Shown here piece by piece: positions 13,703 through 21,467 of a DNA stretch of 26,509 nt. Made by a program: the position numbers and the translations under genes. The number at the start of each line of letters is the position of its first letter. The first letter of the stretch is position 1. A model generated the notes under the pieces. It saw only the letters and a list, made by a program, of their open reading frames with translations, made no database searches and was not told where the DNA came from. Source of the DNA: an uncultured Chloroflexota bacterium (GTDB lineage Bacteria > Chloroflexota > Dehalococcoidia > CAUJGQ01); assembly GCA_937879875.1 (NCBI GenBank), contig CALFMN010000087.1, positions 1 to 26,509 on the forward strand, given 5' to 3'.

Positions 13703-14383
13703 ATGGCGCTGATCCGCATGGACCTGCACAGCCACACGCATTTCTCGCGCGACGGCTGGACCACGCCCGAACGCTACGTCGCGCGCGCGGCCGCGCGCGG
13801 CATCACCTGCGCTGCGGTCAGCGACCACAACAATATCGACGGCGCACTCGCGGTGCGCCGGCTGGCAGCCTACAAGGGCGCGCTCAAGGTCATCATCGCC
13901 GAGGAGATCCGCTCCACCGAGGGCGAGATCATCGGCTACTTCCTCAAGGAGGCGGTGGCGAAGGGGCTGACGCCTGAAGAGACGGTGCGGGCAATTCGCG
14001 AGCAGGGCGGCATCGTTGGCGTGCCGCACCCCTTCGACCGCTACCGTGGCTCGGCCATCCGCGTGGCGGCGCTGAGCCGCATCGTGGACGACGTGGACGT
14101 GATCGAGGTGTTCAACGCCCGCAACATAAAGCAGGAGGACAACCTGCGCGCCCTGCGCTACGCGCGCGAGCACGGCTTGCTCGAATCGGCCGGCTCCGAC
14201 GCGCACGTGCACACGGAGATCGGCTCGGCCTGGGTGGAGATGCCCGACTTCGATACGCCGGAAGAGTTTCTGGAGTCGCTGCGTCAGGGCCGCGTTCACG
14301 GCCGGCTCACGAGTCCGTTCGTGCACCTGCTCAGCACGGCGGCGAAGCTGCGCTTCAAACTGGGCATGGGGCCGGCGCGATGA
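13703..14383 (+). CDS. PHP-domain metal-dependent phosphoesterase
   Basis: PHP proteins are metal-dependent phosphoesterases; relatives include histidinol phosphatase, polymerase exonuclease domains and the 3',5'-nucleotide or 5'-to-3' RNA hydrolases. This one has 226 residues. Metal ligands are visible: H9 and H11 in D-L-H-S-H-T, D41-H42 in V-S-D-H-N-N, E67 or E68, H109 in V-P-H-P-F, and D166-H168 in G-S-D-A-H. GAGG about 8 nt before the ATG at 13703 decides the start; an earlier frame opening within xseB gives unlikely residues. It follows xseB after 10 nt, so it may belong with the exonuclease VII operon and could process nucleotides or short oligonucleotides. That link is inference, and the substrate is unknown. 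Confidence 0.88.
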   Translation: MALIRMDLHSHTHFSRDGWTTPERYVARAAARGITCAAVSDHNNIDGALAVRRLAAYKGALKVIIAEEIRSTEGEIIGYFLKEAVAKGLTPEETVRAIREQGGIVGVPHPFDRYRGSAIRVAALSRIVDDVDVIEVFNARNIKQEDNLRALRYAREHGLLESAGSDAHVHTEIGSAWVEMPDFDTPEEFLESLRQGRVHGRLTSPFVHLLSTAAKLRFKLGMGPAR

Positions 14384-14423
14384 CCTCACCCCCCCGCCCC
14401 TCTCCAGCCACGCTGGAGAGGGG
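14384..14423 (-). repeat. REP-like single unit after the PHP gene
   Basis: A perfect 12-bp stem, CCCCTCTCCAGC with GCTGGAGAGGGG (14397-14408 and 14412-14423), closes on a 3-nt loop, CAC. Read on the minus strand it is followed by a G-run and GGTGAGG, the same layout as 9873-9914 but inverted. It starts directly after the PHP stop codon. No T-tract follows the stem. Confidence 0.72.
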
Positions 14424-14444
14424 GAGATTGTGGAATTGGTTTGA

Positions 14445-15233
14445 ATGAGTCAGAAGCTGCGGATCGGCTGGTTCTCGACTGGGCGCGGGCCGGGCTCGCG
14501 GGCGCTGTTTCGCGCGGTTTGCGCGGCGATCGACGGCGGGCTGCCGGTGGAGCTGGCGTACGTCTTCTGCAACCGCGATCCGGGCGAGGACGAGCAGACC
14601 GATCAGTTCTTCGCCCTGGTGCGCGAGCGCGGCGTGCCGCTGCTCGCGCTTTCCTCGGCGGCGTTTCGCAAGCGGGCCGGAGGCCGGATCGTGCGCAAGG
14701 GCGAGCCGCTGCCGCGGTGGCGGCTCGACTACGATGACGCCGTGCTCACGCTGGTTGAGCCGTACGGCGCCGCGCTGGGCATGCTGGCCGGCTATATGCT
14801 CATCTTCGGCGCCGGCGCCTGCGCGCGGCTGCCGCTGCTGAATCTCCATCCCGCGGCGCCGGGCGGCCCGATCGGCATCTGGCAGGACGTGATCTGGCAG
14901 CTAATCGCCGAGGGAGCTTCGCGAAGCGGCATCACGATCTTCCGCGCGATCCCGGAGGTCGATGCTGGTCCGGCGCTTTCCTACTGCACGTATACCTTGC
15001 ACGGGCCGGGCATCGATGAGCTGTGGGCCGGATCGGCAGGAAAGACCGTCCCGCAACTGAAAGCGGACGCCGGCGAAGATCTGCCGCTCTTCGTGGAGAT
15101 TCGCCGCCGCGGCGCCGTCCGCGAGCCCGTCCTGATCGTTGAGACGCTGCGCGCCGCGGCGGAGCATGGCCTGCCGCCGCCGGGTGAAGCGCTGGACCTT
15201 TCGGCGCTGGTGGATACGCGCGTCGCGTCATGA
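14445..15233 (+). CDS. Formyltransferase-like protein (PurN/Fmt fold)
   Basis: This 262-residue protein resembles the formyl-transferase domain that moves a formyl group from 10-formyltetrahydrofolate. The N-terminal strand-loop reads I-G-W-F-S-T-G-R-G-P-G-S. The catalytic triad of the fold appears conserved: N133 and H135 in L-L-N-L-H-P-A-A-P-G-G-P, and D173 in P-E-V-D-A-G-P. The protein is divergent from true PurN or Fmt, with a long insertion between about 65 and 100, and lacks the usual methionyl-tRNA formyltransferase C-terminal domain. The target amine is unknown. It sits downstream of the PHP gene and a REP-like unit, and is convergent with the PAP2 gene. The ribosome-binding site is weak. 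Confidence is good for the fold and low for function. Confidence 0.75.
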   Translation: MSQKLRIGWFSTGRGPGSRALFRAVCAAIDGGLPVELAYVFCNRDPGEDEQTDQFFALVRERGVPLLALSSAAFRKRAGGRIVRKGEPLPRWRLDYDDAVLTLVEPYGAALGMLAGYMLIFGAGACARLPLLNLHPAAPGGPIGIWQDVIWQLIAEGASRSGITIFRAIPEVDAGPALSYCTYTLHGPGIDELWAGSAGKTVPQLKADAGEDLPLFVEIRRRGAVREPVLIVETLRAAAEHGLPPPGEALDLSALVDTRVAS

Positions 15234-15317
15234 GCGCCGCGATCGGCCCGCAATCCGCGGTTTCCGTTCTCCCAATCGCGCAGAAAGATGCCACAGCCCC
15301 GCCGCCGGCTGCCCCGC

Positions 15318-16163
15318 TCAATCGCGTTCGCGCAGACATACCGGCGCCGGCCGCAAGAACGGGGGGGCCATCCGCAGCCAGAAGCGGGGCGACAGGCGCT
15401 CGATGCCCAGCGCGGCGAACACGCCGGCCAGCGCCACAATCAGGCCGGCGAAGGCGTCGAAGATGAAGTGATTCGCCGTCAGCGTGATGCCGAAAAACAT
15501 CAGCACCGGCCAGACAACGGCGACCACCAGACCGAAGGGATTGCGCAGCGCCAGGGCCACGCCGAGGCTGATCAAGAAGACCCAGCCGATGTGCAGGCTG
15601 GGGACGGCGGCGAAGGGATTAACGAACGGCTTGAGCGATTCGGCCTGATAGCTGACCGCGCTGTACTGCCGCATCGTATCGTCGAAGCCGACGTGGGGCG
15701 CCGGCCCCGAGATGCCGTACTCGTGAAAGCCGGCGGGCGTCATCAGCCGCGGCGGCGCCACCGGATAGACCGCGTAGACGAAGAGGCCGATCAGCGCCGA
15801 AACGAGGAAGGCGTTGCGAATGAAGCCGTAGACGCGCCGGTGGCGAAAATACAGCCAGAAGGCGAGCACGACGATGGCCGGCCCGTGCAGCCAGAAGTAG
15901 ACGAAGTTCCAGAGATCGATCTGGAGGCGAACGCCGCTCACCGCCCGCTGCCAGGCCGGCTCCCAGAAGAAGCCCAGCTGCTTCTCCAGGTCGATGATGC
16001 CTTCGGCGTGGTCGAACGCCACGGATGGCCGGTCGACGACGTTGCCGCGGATCAGAAAGTAGATCAACAGGCAGGCGCCGACGATGCCGAACTCGGCCAG
16101 TCCGCGGTGCCGTGCGAGCCAGGTGGGGTGCGTGGGGCGCTCGGTTTCTGTGGCGGTCGGCAT
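15318..16163 (-). CDS. PAP2-superfamily membrane phosphatase (inositolphosphotransferase-like)
   Basis: This 281-residue integral membrane protein belongs to the PAP2 group that includes inositol phosphorylceramide synthase-like and lipid phosphatase proteins. Hydrophobic segments occur at about 22-39, 85-104, 117-135, 190-206, 210-227 and 237-252. The active-site pattern is A-V-P-S-L-H191 and T-A-N-H232-F-I-F-D236, which supplies the two histidines and the aspartate. A phospholipid head-group or polyprenyl-phosphate substrate on the outer face is likely but unproven. The start at 16163 is chosen over an upstream in-frame codon because M-P-T-A-T begins a plausible cytoplasmic N-terminus and a -10 box sits only 6 nt upstream, as in leaderless genes. 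It is divergent from the CocE-type hydrolase. Confidence 0.86.
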   Translation of the reverse strand: MPTATETERPTHPTWLARHRGLAEFGIVGACLLIYFLIRGNVVDRPSVAFDHAEGIIDLEKQLGFFWEPAWQRAVSGVRLQIDLWNFVYFWLHGPAIVVLAFWLYFRHRRVYGFIRNAFLVSALIGLFVYAVYPVAPPRLMTPAGFHEYGISGPAPHVGFDDTMRQYSAVSYQAESLKPFVNPFAAVPSLHIGWVFLISLGVALALRNPFGLVVAVVWPVLMFFGITLTANHFIFDAFAGLIVALAGVFAALGIERLSPRFWLRMAPPFLRPAPVCLRERD

Positions 16164-16169
16164 GGATCC

Positions 16170-16175
16170 AGTATA
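16170..16175 (-). promoter_or_regulatory. -10 box for the PAP2 gene, possibly giving a leaderless mRNA
   Basis: TATACT on the minus strand is separated from the ATG by only GGATCC. Transcription starting 7 nt after the box would begin at the ATG itself. No convincing -35 or Shine-Dalgarno is visible. Confidence 0.4.
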
Positions 16176-16248
16176 CAGGCGGCCGCGGGGCGGTGCTTTG
16201 CTGCTGCACAAGCTTCTGCGCCCCGGGTGCGCCGAGAACTCACGCGGC

Positions 16249-16277
16249 TTGACCCGGCCGCGGCGCATGCCTACGAT
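16249..16277 (+). promoter_or_regulatory. Sigma-70-type promoter for the CocE-type hydrolase
   Basis: TTGACC (16249-16254) and TACGAT (16272-16277) are 17 nt apart, the optimal spacing, 33 nt before the ATG at 16310. A GGGAG Shine-Dalgarno follows downstream. Confidence 0.5.
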
Positions 16278-16309
16278 CGCGGCGCGCCGGCCGGCGTGGG
16301 AGAAGACCG

Positions 16310-18184
16310 ATGACTGCAGGCGAACGCTCAGCCGTTGCCGCGCCCAGCACCCGCGCCGGAAGCTGGCAACAGTTCGATGCGCTGGTCGACCGCGACATGA
16401 TGGTCACGCTGCGCGACGGCGTGCGCCTCGCGACCGATGTGTACTACCCGGCGCTGAACGGCGAGCGGGTCGCCGGCTCATGGCCGGTCATCCTCGAACG
16501 CACGCCCTACAACAAGCTGCGTAACGATCTCGTCGGCGCCGGCCGTTTCTTCGCCCGCCACGGCTATGTCACGGTGATACAGGACGTGCGCGGCCGCTTC
16601 GGCTCTGAGGGCGAATGGTACGCCTTCGCCAACGAGGGCGAGGACGGCTGCGACACGGTGGACTGGATCGCGGCGCAGCCCTGGTGCTCGGGCAAGGTCG
16701 GCACGATCGGCCTCTCCTACAGCGGCAGCGACCAGACCGCGATCGCCACGCTCGCGCCGGATGCACTGGCGGCGCAGTTCGTCAGTGAAGGCATGTCCAA
16801 CTATCACACCAGCGCCATGCGCCAGGGCGGCGCCATGGAGCTGCGTTTTCTGATCTACGCCTTCCAGATGGCGACCTCGTCGCCTGAAGCGCTGCGCGAT
16901 CCGCACCTGCGCGCGGCGCTCGAACGTGCTCGCTCCGAGGTACGCACTTGGCTGACGAAGCTGCCGCTGCGCGAAGGCGCGTCGCCACTGCGGCTGCTGC
17001 CGGCGTACGAGCGCTGGGTGCTCGATGTGCTGCAACACGGCGACTACGACGACTACTGGCGCGGCCATCGCGGCTACGTGGCCGACGAGTATTACGATCA
17101 GCATAAGGACGTGCCGCTCTACCTGCTCAGCGGCTGGTATGACTCCTACGCGCGGGCCGTCACGGATAATTACGTGGCGCTCAGCCGGCAGAAGCGCGGG
17201 CCGGTGCGGCTGATCATGGGTCCGTGGGTGCATGGCGTGGCCACGATGGCGCAGTCGTTCAGCGGCGACGTTGACTTCGGTCCGGAGGCGCCGCTCGACG
17301 ATTACAACGGCTTCCGCCTGCGCTGGTTCGACCGCTGGCTGAAAGGTCTTGAGACGGGCCTGGAGCAGGAAGCGCCCGTGCGCATCTTCGTGATGGGCGG
17401 CGGCACGGGCCGGCGCAACGCGGAGGGCCGGCTCGATCACGGCGGCCACTGGCGCGACGAGCAGGGATGGCCCCTTGACCGCGCCGTGAGCACGCCGTAC
17501 TACCTGCACGGCGGTGGCTCGCTTTCCGCGCGGCGGCCGGCTGAGGCGGACGCGGCGACCACCTACCGCTTCAATCCGCTGGATCCCGTGCCCACGATCG
17601 GCGGCAACATCTCCGTCGGCTACGATGTGATGCCCAACGGCGCCTTCGACCAGCGCGGCGCGCCGTGGGTGCTGGGCGCCAAGGACACGTTGCCGCTCAG
17701 CGCCCGCGGCGACGTGCTCGTGTTTCAGACGGCGCCGCTCACGATGGCCGTGGAAGTGACCGGCCCGCTTGAGGTGAAGCTCTGGGTATCGTCCAGCGCG
17801 GCCGACACCGACTTCACCGCCAAGTTACTGGATGTCTACCCGCCGAGCGCCGACTATCCCGACGGCTACGCGATGAACATCGGCGACAGCATACAGCGCC
17901 TGCGCTACCGCAACGGCCGCGAGCGCGGCGAGCCGGCGATGCCGGGCGCGGTCTACGAAGTCAGCATCGTGCCCTATCCGACCAGCAACGTCTTTGCCGC
18001 CGGGCACCGCATTCGGCTGGATATCTCCAGCAGCAATTTTCCGCGTTTTGACGTGAACCCCAACACGGGCGAGCTGTTGGGACGCAACCGGCGCGTCGTG
18101 ATCGCGGACAACACGGTCTACCACGACATGGCGCGGCCGTCGCACCTCCTGCTGCCGATCGTGCCGCCGGAGCAGGACTCGTGA
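16310..18184 (+). CDS. CocE/NonD family hydrolase (X-Pro dipeptidyl-peptidase S15-like)
   Basis: This 624-residue serine hydrolase has an alpha/beta hydrolase N-terminal part and a C-terminal jelly-roll domain (about 370-620), as in cocaine esterase and glutaryl-7-ACA acylase relatives. The catalytic residues visible are S136 in G-L-S-Y-S-G-S, D278 in S-G-W-Y-D-S-Y, and H308 in G-P-W-V-H-G. The opening M-V-x-L-R-D-G-V-R-L-A-T-D-V-Y-Y-P block and the D-V-R-G-R-F-G-S-E-G block are strong family marks. No signal peptide is seen, so it is probably cytoplasmic. Substrates in the family range over esters and amides and cannot be predicted here. The downstream alpha/beta hydrolase gene overlaps its stop by 4 bp (GTGA), so the two are co-expressed. 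Confidence 0.94.
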   Translation: MTAGERSAVAAPSTRAGSWQQFDALVDRDMMVTLRDGVRLATDVYYPALNGERVAGSWPVILERTPYNKLRNDLVGAGRFFARHGYVTVIQDVRGRFGSEGEWYAFANEGEDGCDTVDWIAAQPWCSGKVGTIGLSYSGSDQTAIATLAPDALAAQFVSEGMSNYHTSAMRQGGAMELRFLIYAFQMATSSPEALRDPHLRAALERARSEVRTWLTKLPLREGASPLRLLPAYERWVLDVLQHGDYDDYWRGHRGYVADEYYDQHKDVPLYLLSGWYDSYARAVTDNYVALSRQKRGPVRLIMGPWVHGVATMAQSFSGDVDFGPEAPLDDYNGFRLRWFDRWLKGLETGLEQEAPVRIFVMGGGTGRRNAEGRLDHGGHWRDEQGWPLDRAVSTPYYLHGGGSLSARRPAEADAATTYRFNPLDPVPTIGGNISVGYDVMPNGAFDQRGAPWVLGAKDTLPLSARGDVLVFQTAPLTMAVEVTGPLEVKLWVSSSAADTDFTAKLLDVYPPSADYPDGYAMNIGDSIQRLRYRNGRERGEPAMPGAVYEVSIVPYPTSNVFAAGHRIRLDISSSNFPRFDVNPNTGELLGRNRRVVIADNTVYHDMARPSHLLLPIVPPEQDS

Positions 18185-18825
18185 GCGACGAGCGGCTGAG
18201 CATCGCCGCGGGCGAGTTGCGGCTCGAAGCTGTGCTGCAACTGCCCGCCGATGCGGCCTCAGCGGTTGCGGGCGTTGTGGTCTGCCATCCGCATCCGCTG
18301 TACGGCGGCGATATGTGGAACGACGTGGTGGAGCAGGTCTGCCGCGAGTTGCTGGCCCGCGGCATCGCGGCGCTGCGCTTCAACTTCCGCGGCGTGGGCG
18401 GCTCGGAGGGCGAGCACGCGGGCGGCGTGGGCGAGCGCGAAGACGTATGGGCGGCGCTCGACGAGTTGCGCGCCCGAGCCGAGATCGACCGCAGCCGGCT
18501 CGGGCTGGCCGGCTACTCGTTCGGCGGCGGCGTGGCGCTGAACGCCGGGTCGGCGGCCGGCGTGCGGGCGCTGGCAGCGATCTCGGCGCCGCCGCGCATG
18601 ATCGATTTCACGGCGATGCAGGGCTTCGAGATTTCCGTGCTGCTGATCGCCGGCGACCGCGACGAGTTCGCGCCTGCGGACGCCGTGCGCCAGCTTGCTG
18701 TCGCGCTCGGCCCGAAGACCGAACTGACGATCGTGCCCGGCGCGGACCACTTCTGGCGGGGCCACTCGGGTGAATTGCGTGAAGTCATCGGCGCCTTCTT
18801 CGCCCGCGAGTTGGCCGGCCTGTGA
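18181..18825 (+). CDS. Small alpha/beta hydrolase
   Basis: This 214-residue single-domain alpha/beta hydrolase resembles the COG2945 type. It carries C-H-P-H-P-L-Y-G-G-D-M, then R-F-N-F-R-G-V-G-x-S-E-G. The catalytic triad candidates are S113 in G-Y-S-F-G-G, D159 or D161 in A-G-D-R-D-E-F, and H190 in G-A-D-H-F-W. No signal peptide is present. GTG at 18181 overlaps the stop of the CocE-type gene, so translation is probably coupled, and the pair may act on successive products of one ester or amide. That pairing is inference. It is convergent with the GNAT gene across only 10 nt. Confidence 0.9.
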   Translation: MSDERLSIAAGELRLEAVLQLPADAASAVAGVVVCHPHPLYGGDMWNDVVEQVCRELLARGIAALRFNFRGVGGSEGEHAGGVGEREDVWAALDELRARAEIDRSRLGLAGYSFGGGVALNAGSAAGVRALAAISAPPRMIDFTAMQGFEISVLLIAGDRDEFAPADAVRQLAVALGPKTELTIVPGADHFWRGHSGELREVIGAFFARELAGL

Positions 18826-18835
18826 CACCGCCGGC

Positions 18836-19300
18836 TCAGTCCGGCAGCCGCTTCACCATGAACACGCGGCGGTAGCCTTCGTCGAGGCGGCGCTCGACCT
18901 CGACATAACCCAGGTGGGCGTAGAGGCCGAGGTTTTCCGTCATCAACTCGTTCGTGTACAGCCGCAGCTCCCGGAGTTCGCGCCGCCGCGCCTCGGACTC
19001 GGCAAAATCCAGCAGGCGGCGGCCGAAGCCGCGGCCCTGCGCATCGGGCGAGACGGCGACGTTTTCGATGAACAGATGGTCCGGTTCGGCGATCAGCACG
19101 ATCACGCCGCGGAGCGCCGCGCCTTCGATGAGCACGGAGACGTGGCCGGCCGCGATCAGCGCGGCGTAGTCCGCCAGCATCGGCGCCGGCTGCATGCCCA
19201 TGCGCGGCACGTAGATCGCGTAGGCCGCGTTCACGCACGCGGCAACCGCGGCCGCGTCTTCCGGCCGCGCGGGCCGGATCGTGACTTCGTGCTCGAGCAT
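18836..19300 (-). CDS. GNAT-family N-acetyltransferase
   Basis: This 154-residue protein has a single GNAT domain expected to transfer an acetyl group from acetyl-CoA. Motif A is clear: V-A-V-S-P-D-A-Q-G-R-G-F-G-R-R-L-L, with the acetyl-CoA loop Q-G-R-G-F-G at 88-93. The later L-Y-T-N-E-L-M-T-E-N-L-G-L-Y-A-H-L-G-Y block is motif B. ATG at 19300 is used; a GTG one codon earlier is possible. The gene starts 24 nt after the SDR stop and is likely co-transcribed. The acceptor substrate is unknown. Confidence 0.92.
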   Translation of the reverse strand: MLEHEVTIRPARPEDAAAVAACVNAAYAIYVPRMGMQPAPMLADYAALIAAGHVSVLIEGAALRGVIVLIAEPDHLFIENVAVSPDAQGRGFGRRLLDFAESEARRRELRELRLYTNELMTENLGLYAHLGYVEVERRLDEGYRRVFMVKRLPD

Positions 19301-19324
19301 CACCTTGCGTCCGTTCGCTTTGGC

Positions 19325-20083
19325 TCAGATATTCGACTTCGACTGCCCGCCGTCCACCACGATCGAGGCGCCCGTCACCCATTCGCCGCGAGGCGAGACG
19401 AGGAAGGCGACCACGTCCGCCACGGCCTCCGGGCGGCCGAAGCGCCCCATGGGCAGGTTTTGTGCGACGAATTGTTTCATGCCCTCCGGGTTGGCCTGCG
19501 TGGCGCGCTCCCAACCGCCGCCGGGGAAGATGATCGATCCGGGCGCCAGCGAGAAGACGCGGATGTTGTCCTTCGCCACCTGGTTGGAGAGCGCTTTGGC
19601 GTGGCTGGTCATCGCCGCCTTGACCGCGTTGTAGGGCATGCCGCCGCCCGACTCGCGTCCCCAGATCGAGGTGATATGGCAGATCACGCCGCCGCCGCGC
19701 TCGCGCATGATCGGCACGACCAGGCGCGAGGCGCGTACGGCGGCCATCAGGTTCACGTCGATCGCCCGCTGCCAGGCCGCATCGTCCTCGCCCGGCACCG
19801 AGCCGCCCGCGTTGTTGATCAGAATATCGACGCCGCCGAACTGGCGCGTGGCTTCGCTCACCACGCGTTCGATATCCGCCGCTTCGGTCACATCGGCGGC
19901 CACGGCGTGCGCGGTCACGCCGGCATCACGCGCCTCCGCCGTCGCGGCCTGCAACGCTTCGGCGCCGCGGGCGCAGAGTGTGATCGCGCAGCCCTCGCGG
20001 CCCAGCGCCAGAGCTATCGCCCTGCCAATGCCGCGGCTCGATCCCGTCACGATCGCCGACTTGCCTGCCAGCCCCAGGTCCAT
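19325..20083 (-). CDS. Short-chain dehydrogenase/reductase (SDR)
   Basis: This 252-residue classical SDR is an NAD(P)-dependent oxidoreductase. The cofactor motif T-G-S-S-R-G-I-G is at 13-20, N-N-A-G at 90-93, and the catalytic S139, Y151 and K155 are in place (Y-N-A-V-K). The C-terminal V-T-G-A-S-I-V-V-D-G-G-Q block is typical. ATG at 20083 is preferred to the GTG at 20095 because GGAG lies 6 nt before it. The N-terminal arginine at 18 of the glycine motif may favour NADP, which is only a hint. It is followed by the GNAT gene and is divergent from the aldolase/MaoC cluster, which may share a substrate; this is inference. Confidence 0.95.
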   Translation of the reverse strand: MDLGLAGKSAIVTGSSRGIGRAIALALGREGCAITLCARGAEALQAATAEARDAGVTAHAVAADVTEAADIERVVSEATRQFGGVDILINNAGGSVPGEDDAAWQRAIDVNLMAAVRASRLVVPIMRERGGGVICHITSIWGRESGGGMPYNAVKAAMTSHAKALSNQVAKDNIRVFSLAPGSIIFPGGGWERATQANPEGMKQFVAQNLPMGRFGRPEAVADVVAFLVSPRGEWVTGASIVVDGGQSKSNI

Positions 20084-20168
20084 CGTGCGCTCCACTGCCG
20101 GCCGTTGTCGTCGCGCCGCACCGGCCCGAAGCGGAGCTTACCACGCGCCTCGCCGGACGGTGGGCGAT

Positions 20169-20196
20169 TTGGCGGGCCGATGTCGCGTGATAGCAT
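20169..20196 (+). promoter_or_regulatory. Promoter candidate for the aldolase/MaoC operon
   Basis: TTGGCG (20169-20174) is 16 nt from TAGCAT (20191-20196), and TGA just before the -10 gives an extended -10. The ATG at 20253 is 57 nt downstream. Confidence 0.38.
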
Positions 20197-20252
20197 GGCA
20201 GCCAGCCGGCGGTGCCTGCCGCTGGCGACCCCATTCGAGCGAGGGCAGAGCG

Positions 20253-20945
20253 ATGAGCGACACGCTGGCGGATCTGAAGCAACAACTCATCGAAACGTGC
20301 GAGGCGGTGGTCCGTTCCGGCGCCCTCTCGATCTCGGGGCACGGGAATATCAGCCTGCGGGTACCGGGAAAAGACCAGATCCTCTTCACGGCCGGCGGCA
20401 CGCTGCACGGGCTCACGCCGGCCGGCATCGCCCGGCTGAGCCTTGACGGCGAGCTGCTGGAGGGCGAGCTGCCGCCCGTCGCGCACGAGGTCGTGCATAT
20501 GCATACGGCCGTATACGAGCGCCGGCTCGAAACGGGCTGCGTCATCCACACGCATTCGCCCTTCGCGACCGCCTTTGCCGTGGCCGGCCGGCCGATCCTC
20601 TGCTGGAGCGAGGCGGCCGCGCGCTTCGGCATGGAAGATGGCGTGCCGGTGGCCGCCTACGGTCCGCGCGGCTCGCAGGAGTCGGTGAACAACATTCGTG
20701 GCGTGATCACGCCGCGGAGCAAGGCTGTGCTGCTCGCCAATCACGGCATCCTTGCTTTCCACGAAAGCAGCGCCGACGCGGTGCGCGTGTGTACGGCACT
20801 CGAAGAGACGGCGCAGCTCGCGCTCTACGCCAGTGCGCTCGGCGGGCCGCAGCTCATTCCGCCGGAGATGCTGGCATACACGCAGCAGCGCGTCGCGGAA
20901 TTCGCCGCCGCGGGCGCCGTGCGCGGCGGCGCAGCCCGGCCGTAG
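20253..20945 (+). CDS. Class II aldolase/adducin family protein
   Basis: This 230-residue protein has the class II (L-fuculose-phosphate) aldolase fold. Zinc ligands H99 and H101 lie in I-H-T-H-S-P-F-A-T, with a third at H164 in L-L-A-N-H-G-I-L-A-F. The candidate catalytic acid is E79 in V-A-H-E-V-V-H-M-H. G-N-I-S-L-R near 31 is the phosphate-loop region. The ATG at 20253 follows GAGGG by 7 nt; longer upstream frames give unlikely residues. Members act on sugar phosphates or on decarboxylations, and which one applies here is unknown. Two MaoC-like genes follow on the same strand. Confidence 0.92.
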   Translation: MSDTLADLKQQLIETCEAVVRSGALSISGHGNISLRVPGKDQILFTAGGTLHGLTPAGIARLSLDGELLEGELPPVAHEVVHMHTAVYERRLETGCVIHTHSPFATAFAVAGRPILCWSEAAARFGMEDGVPVAAYGPRGSQESVNNIRGVITPRSKAVLLANHGILAFHESSADAVRVCTALEETAQLALYASALGGPQLIPPEMLAYTQQRVAEFAAAGAVRGGAARP

Positions 20946-20999
20946 CGCCGCGGCGCGCCCCATCACCCCTGCCGGAACGCTCGCGCCAGGACTGCGGCG

Positions 21000-21467
21000 A
21001 TGGCCGATCAACGATCCCTGATCAGCGACGACGTGCGCGCCATGATCGGCAGCGAGGCCGCGCCGCGCGTGTTCGTGGTCGATCCGGTCGTCGGCCGCCG
21101 GCTGGCGGAGGCGCTGGGCGAGGATCCCGACGCGTTCAACGCCTCCGAGTTCGCGCCGTCGTTTTACTTCTCCGCCTACGAGTCGTTCATCCCGCCGACG
21201 GGCATCGCCGGGGAGCTGGCCAGCGGCGTCCTCGCCGGCGACGAGTGGGAACAGTACCGGCCGCTGCGCTGGGGCGAGCGCATCGTCAGCACCGGGCGCA
21301 TCGCCGACATCTACGAGCGCTTCGGCGGACGCCACGGCCAGACGCTGTATTTGCGCTACGAGTGGCGCTTCACCGACGAGCAGGGCATGCTTGTCGCGGT
21401 GTCACGCCGAATCTTCGCGCGCTACGCCACGGCCGATGCCGCCGGAGACGACGAGGAGGCGCCGTGA
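21000..21467 (+). CDS. MaoC-like hot-dog protein, N-terminal-dehydratase type
   Basis: This 155-residue protein looks like the FAS1-like/MaoC N-terminal hot-dog domain. Supporting patterns are the A-P-S-F-Y-F-S-A-Y segment, L-A-G-D-E-W-E-Q-Y-R-P-L-R-W-G-E-R-I, and the later G-R-I-A-D-I-Y-E-R-F-G-G-R-H-G. These domains often pair with a second hot-dog protein to form a heteromeric acyl-CoA hydratase. The next gene starts inside its stop codon (GTGA), consistent with such a pair. AGGA lies about 9 nt before the ATG. The acidic tail (D-D-E-E) is unremarkable. Acyl substrate unknown. Confidence 0.8.
   Translation: MADQRSLISDDVRAMIGSEAAPRVFVVDPVVGRRLAEALGEDPDAFNASEFAPSFYFSAYESFIPPTGIAGELASGVLAGDEWEQYRPLRWGERIVSTGRIADIYERFGGRHGQTLYLRYEWRFTDEQGMLVAVSRRIFARYATADAAGDDEEAP

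Noticed and set aside
15288..16313. A 341-codon plus-strand open frame opposite the PAP2 gene
   Set aside because: It is His/Arg/Asp/Glu-rich without family motifs, and the minus strand carries a clear PAP2 active site and membrane segments.
19638..20252. Upstream in-frame extension of the class II aldolase
   Set aside because: It would run through the divergent SDR gene. The residues are not aldolase-like, and the ATG at 20253 has a good ribosome-binding site.
18770..20446. A 558-codon plus-strand open frame opposite the GNAT and SDR genes
   Set aside because: Long antisense frames are common at high GC. Both minus-strand genes have complete catalytic motifs and ribosome-binding sites.
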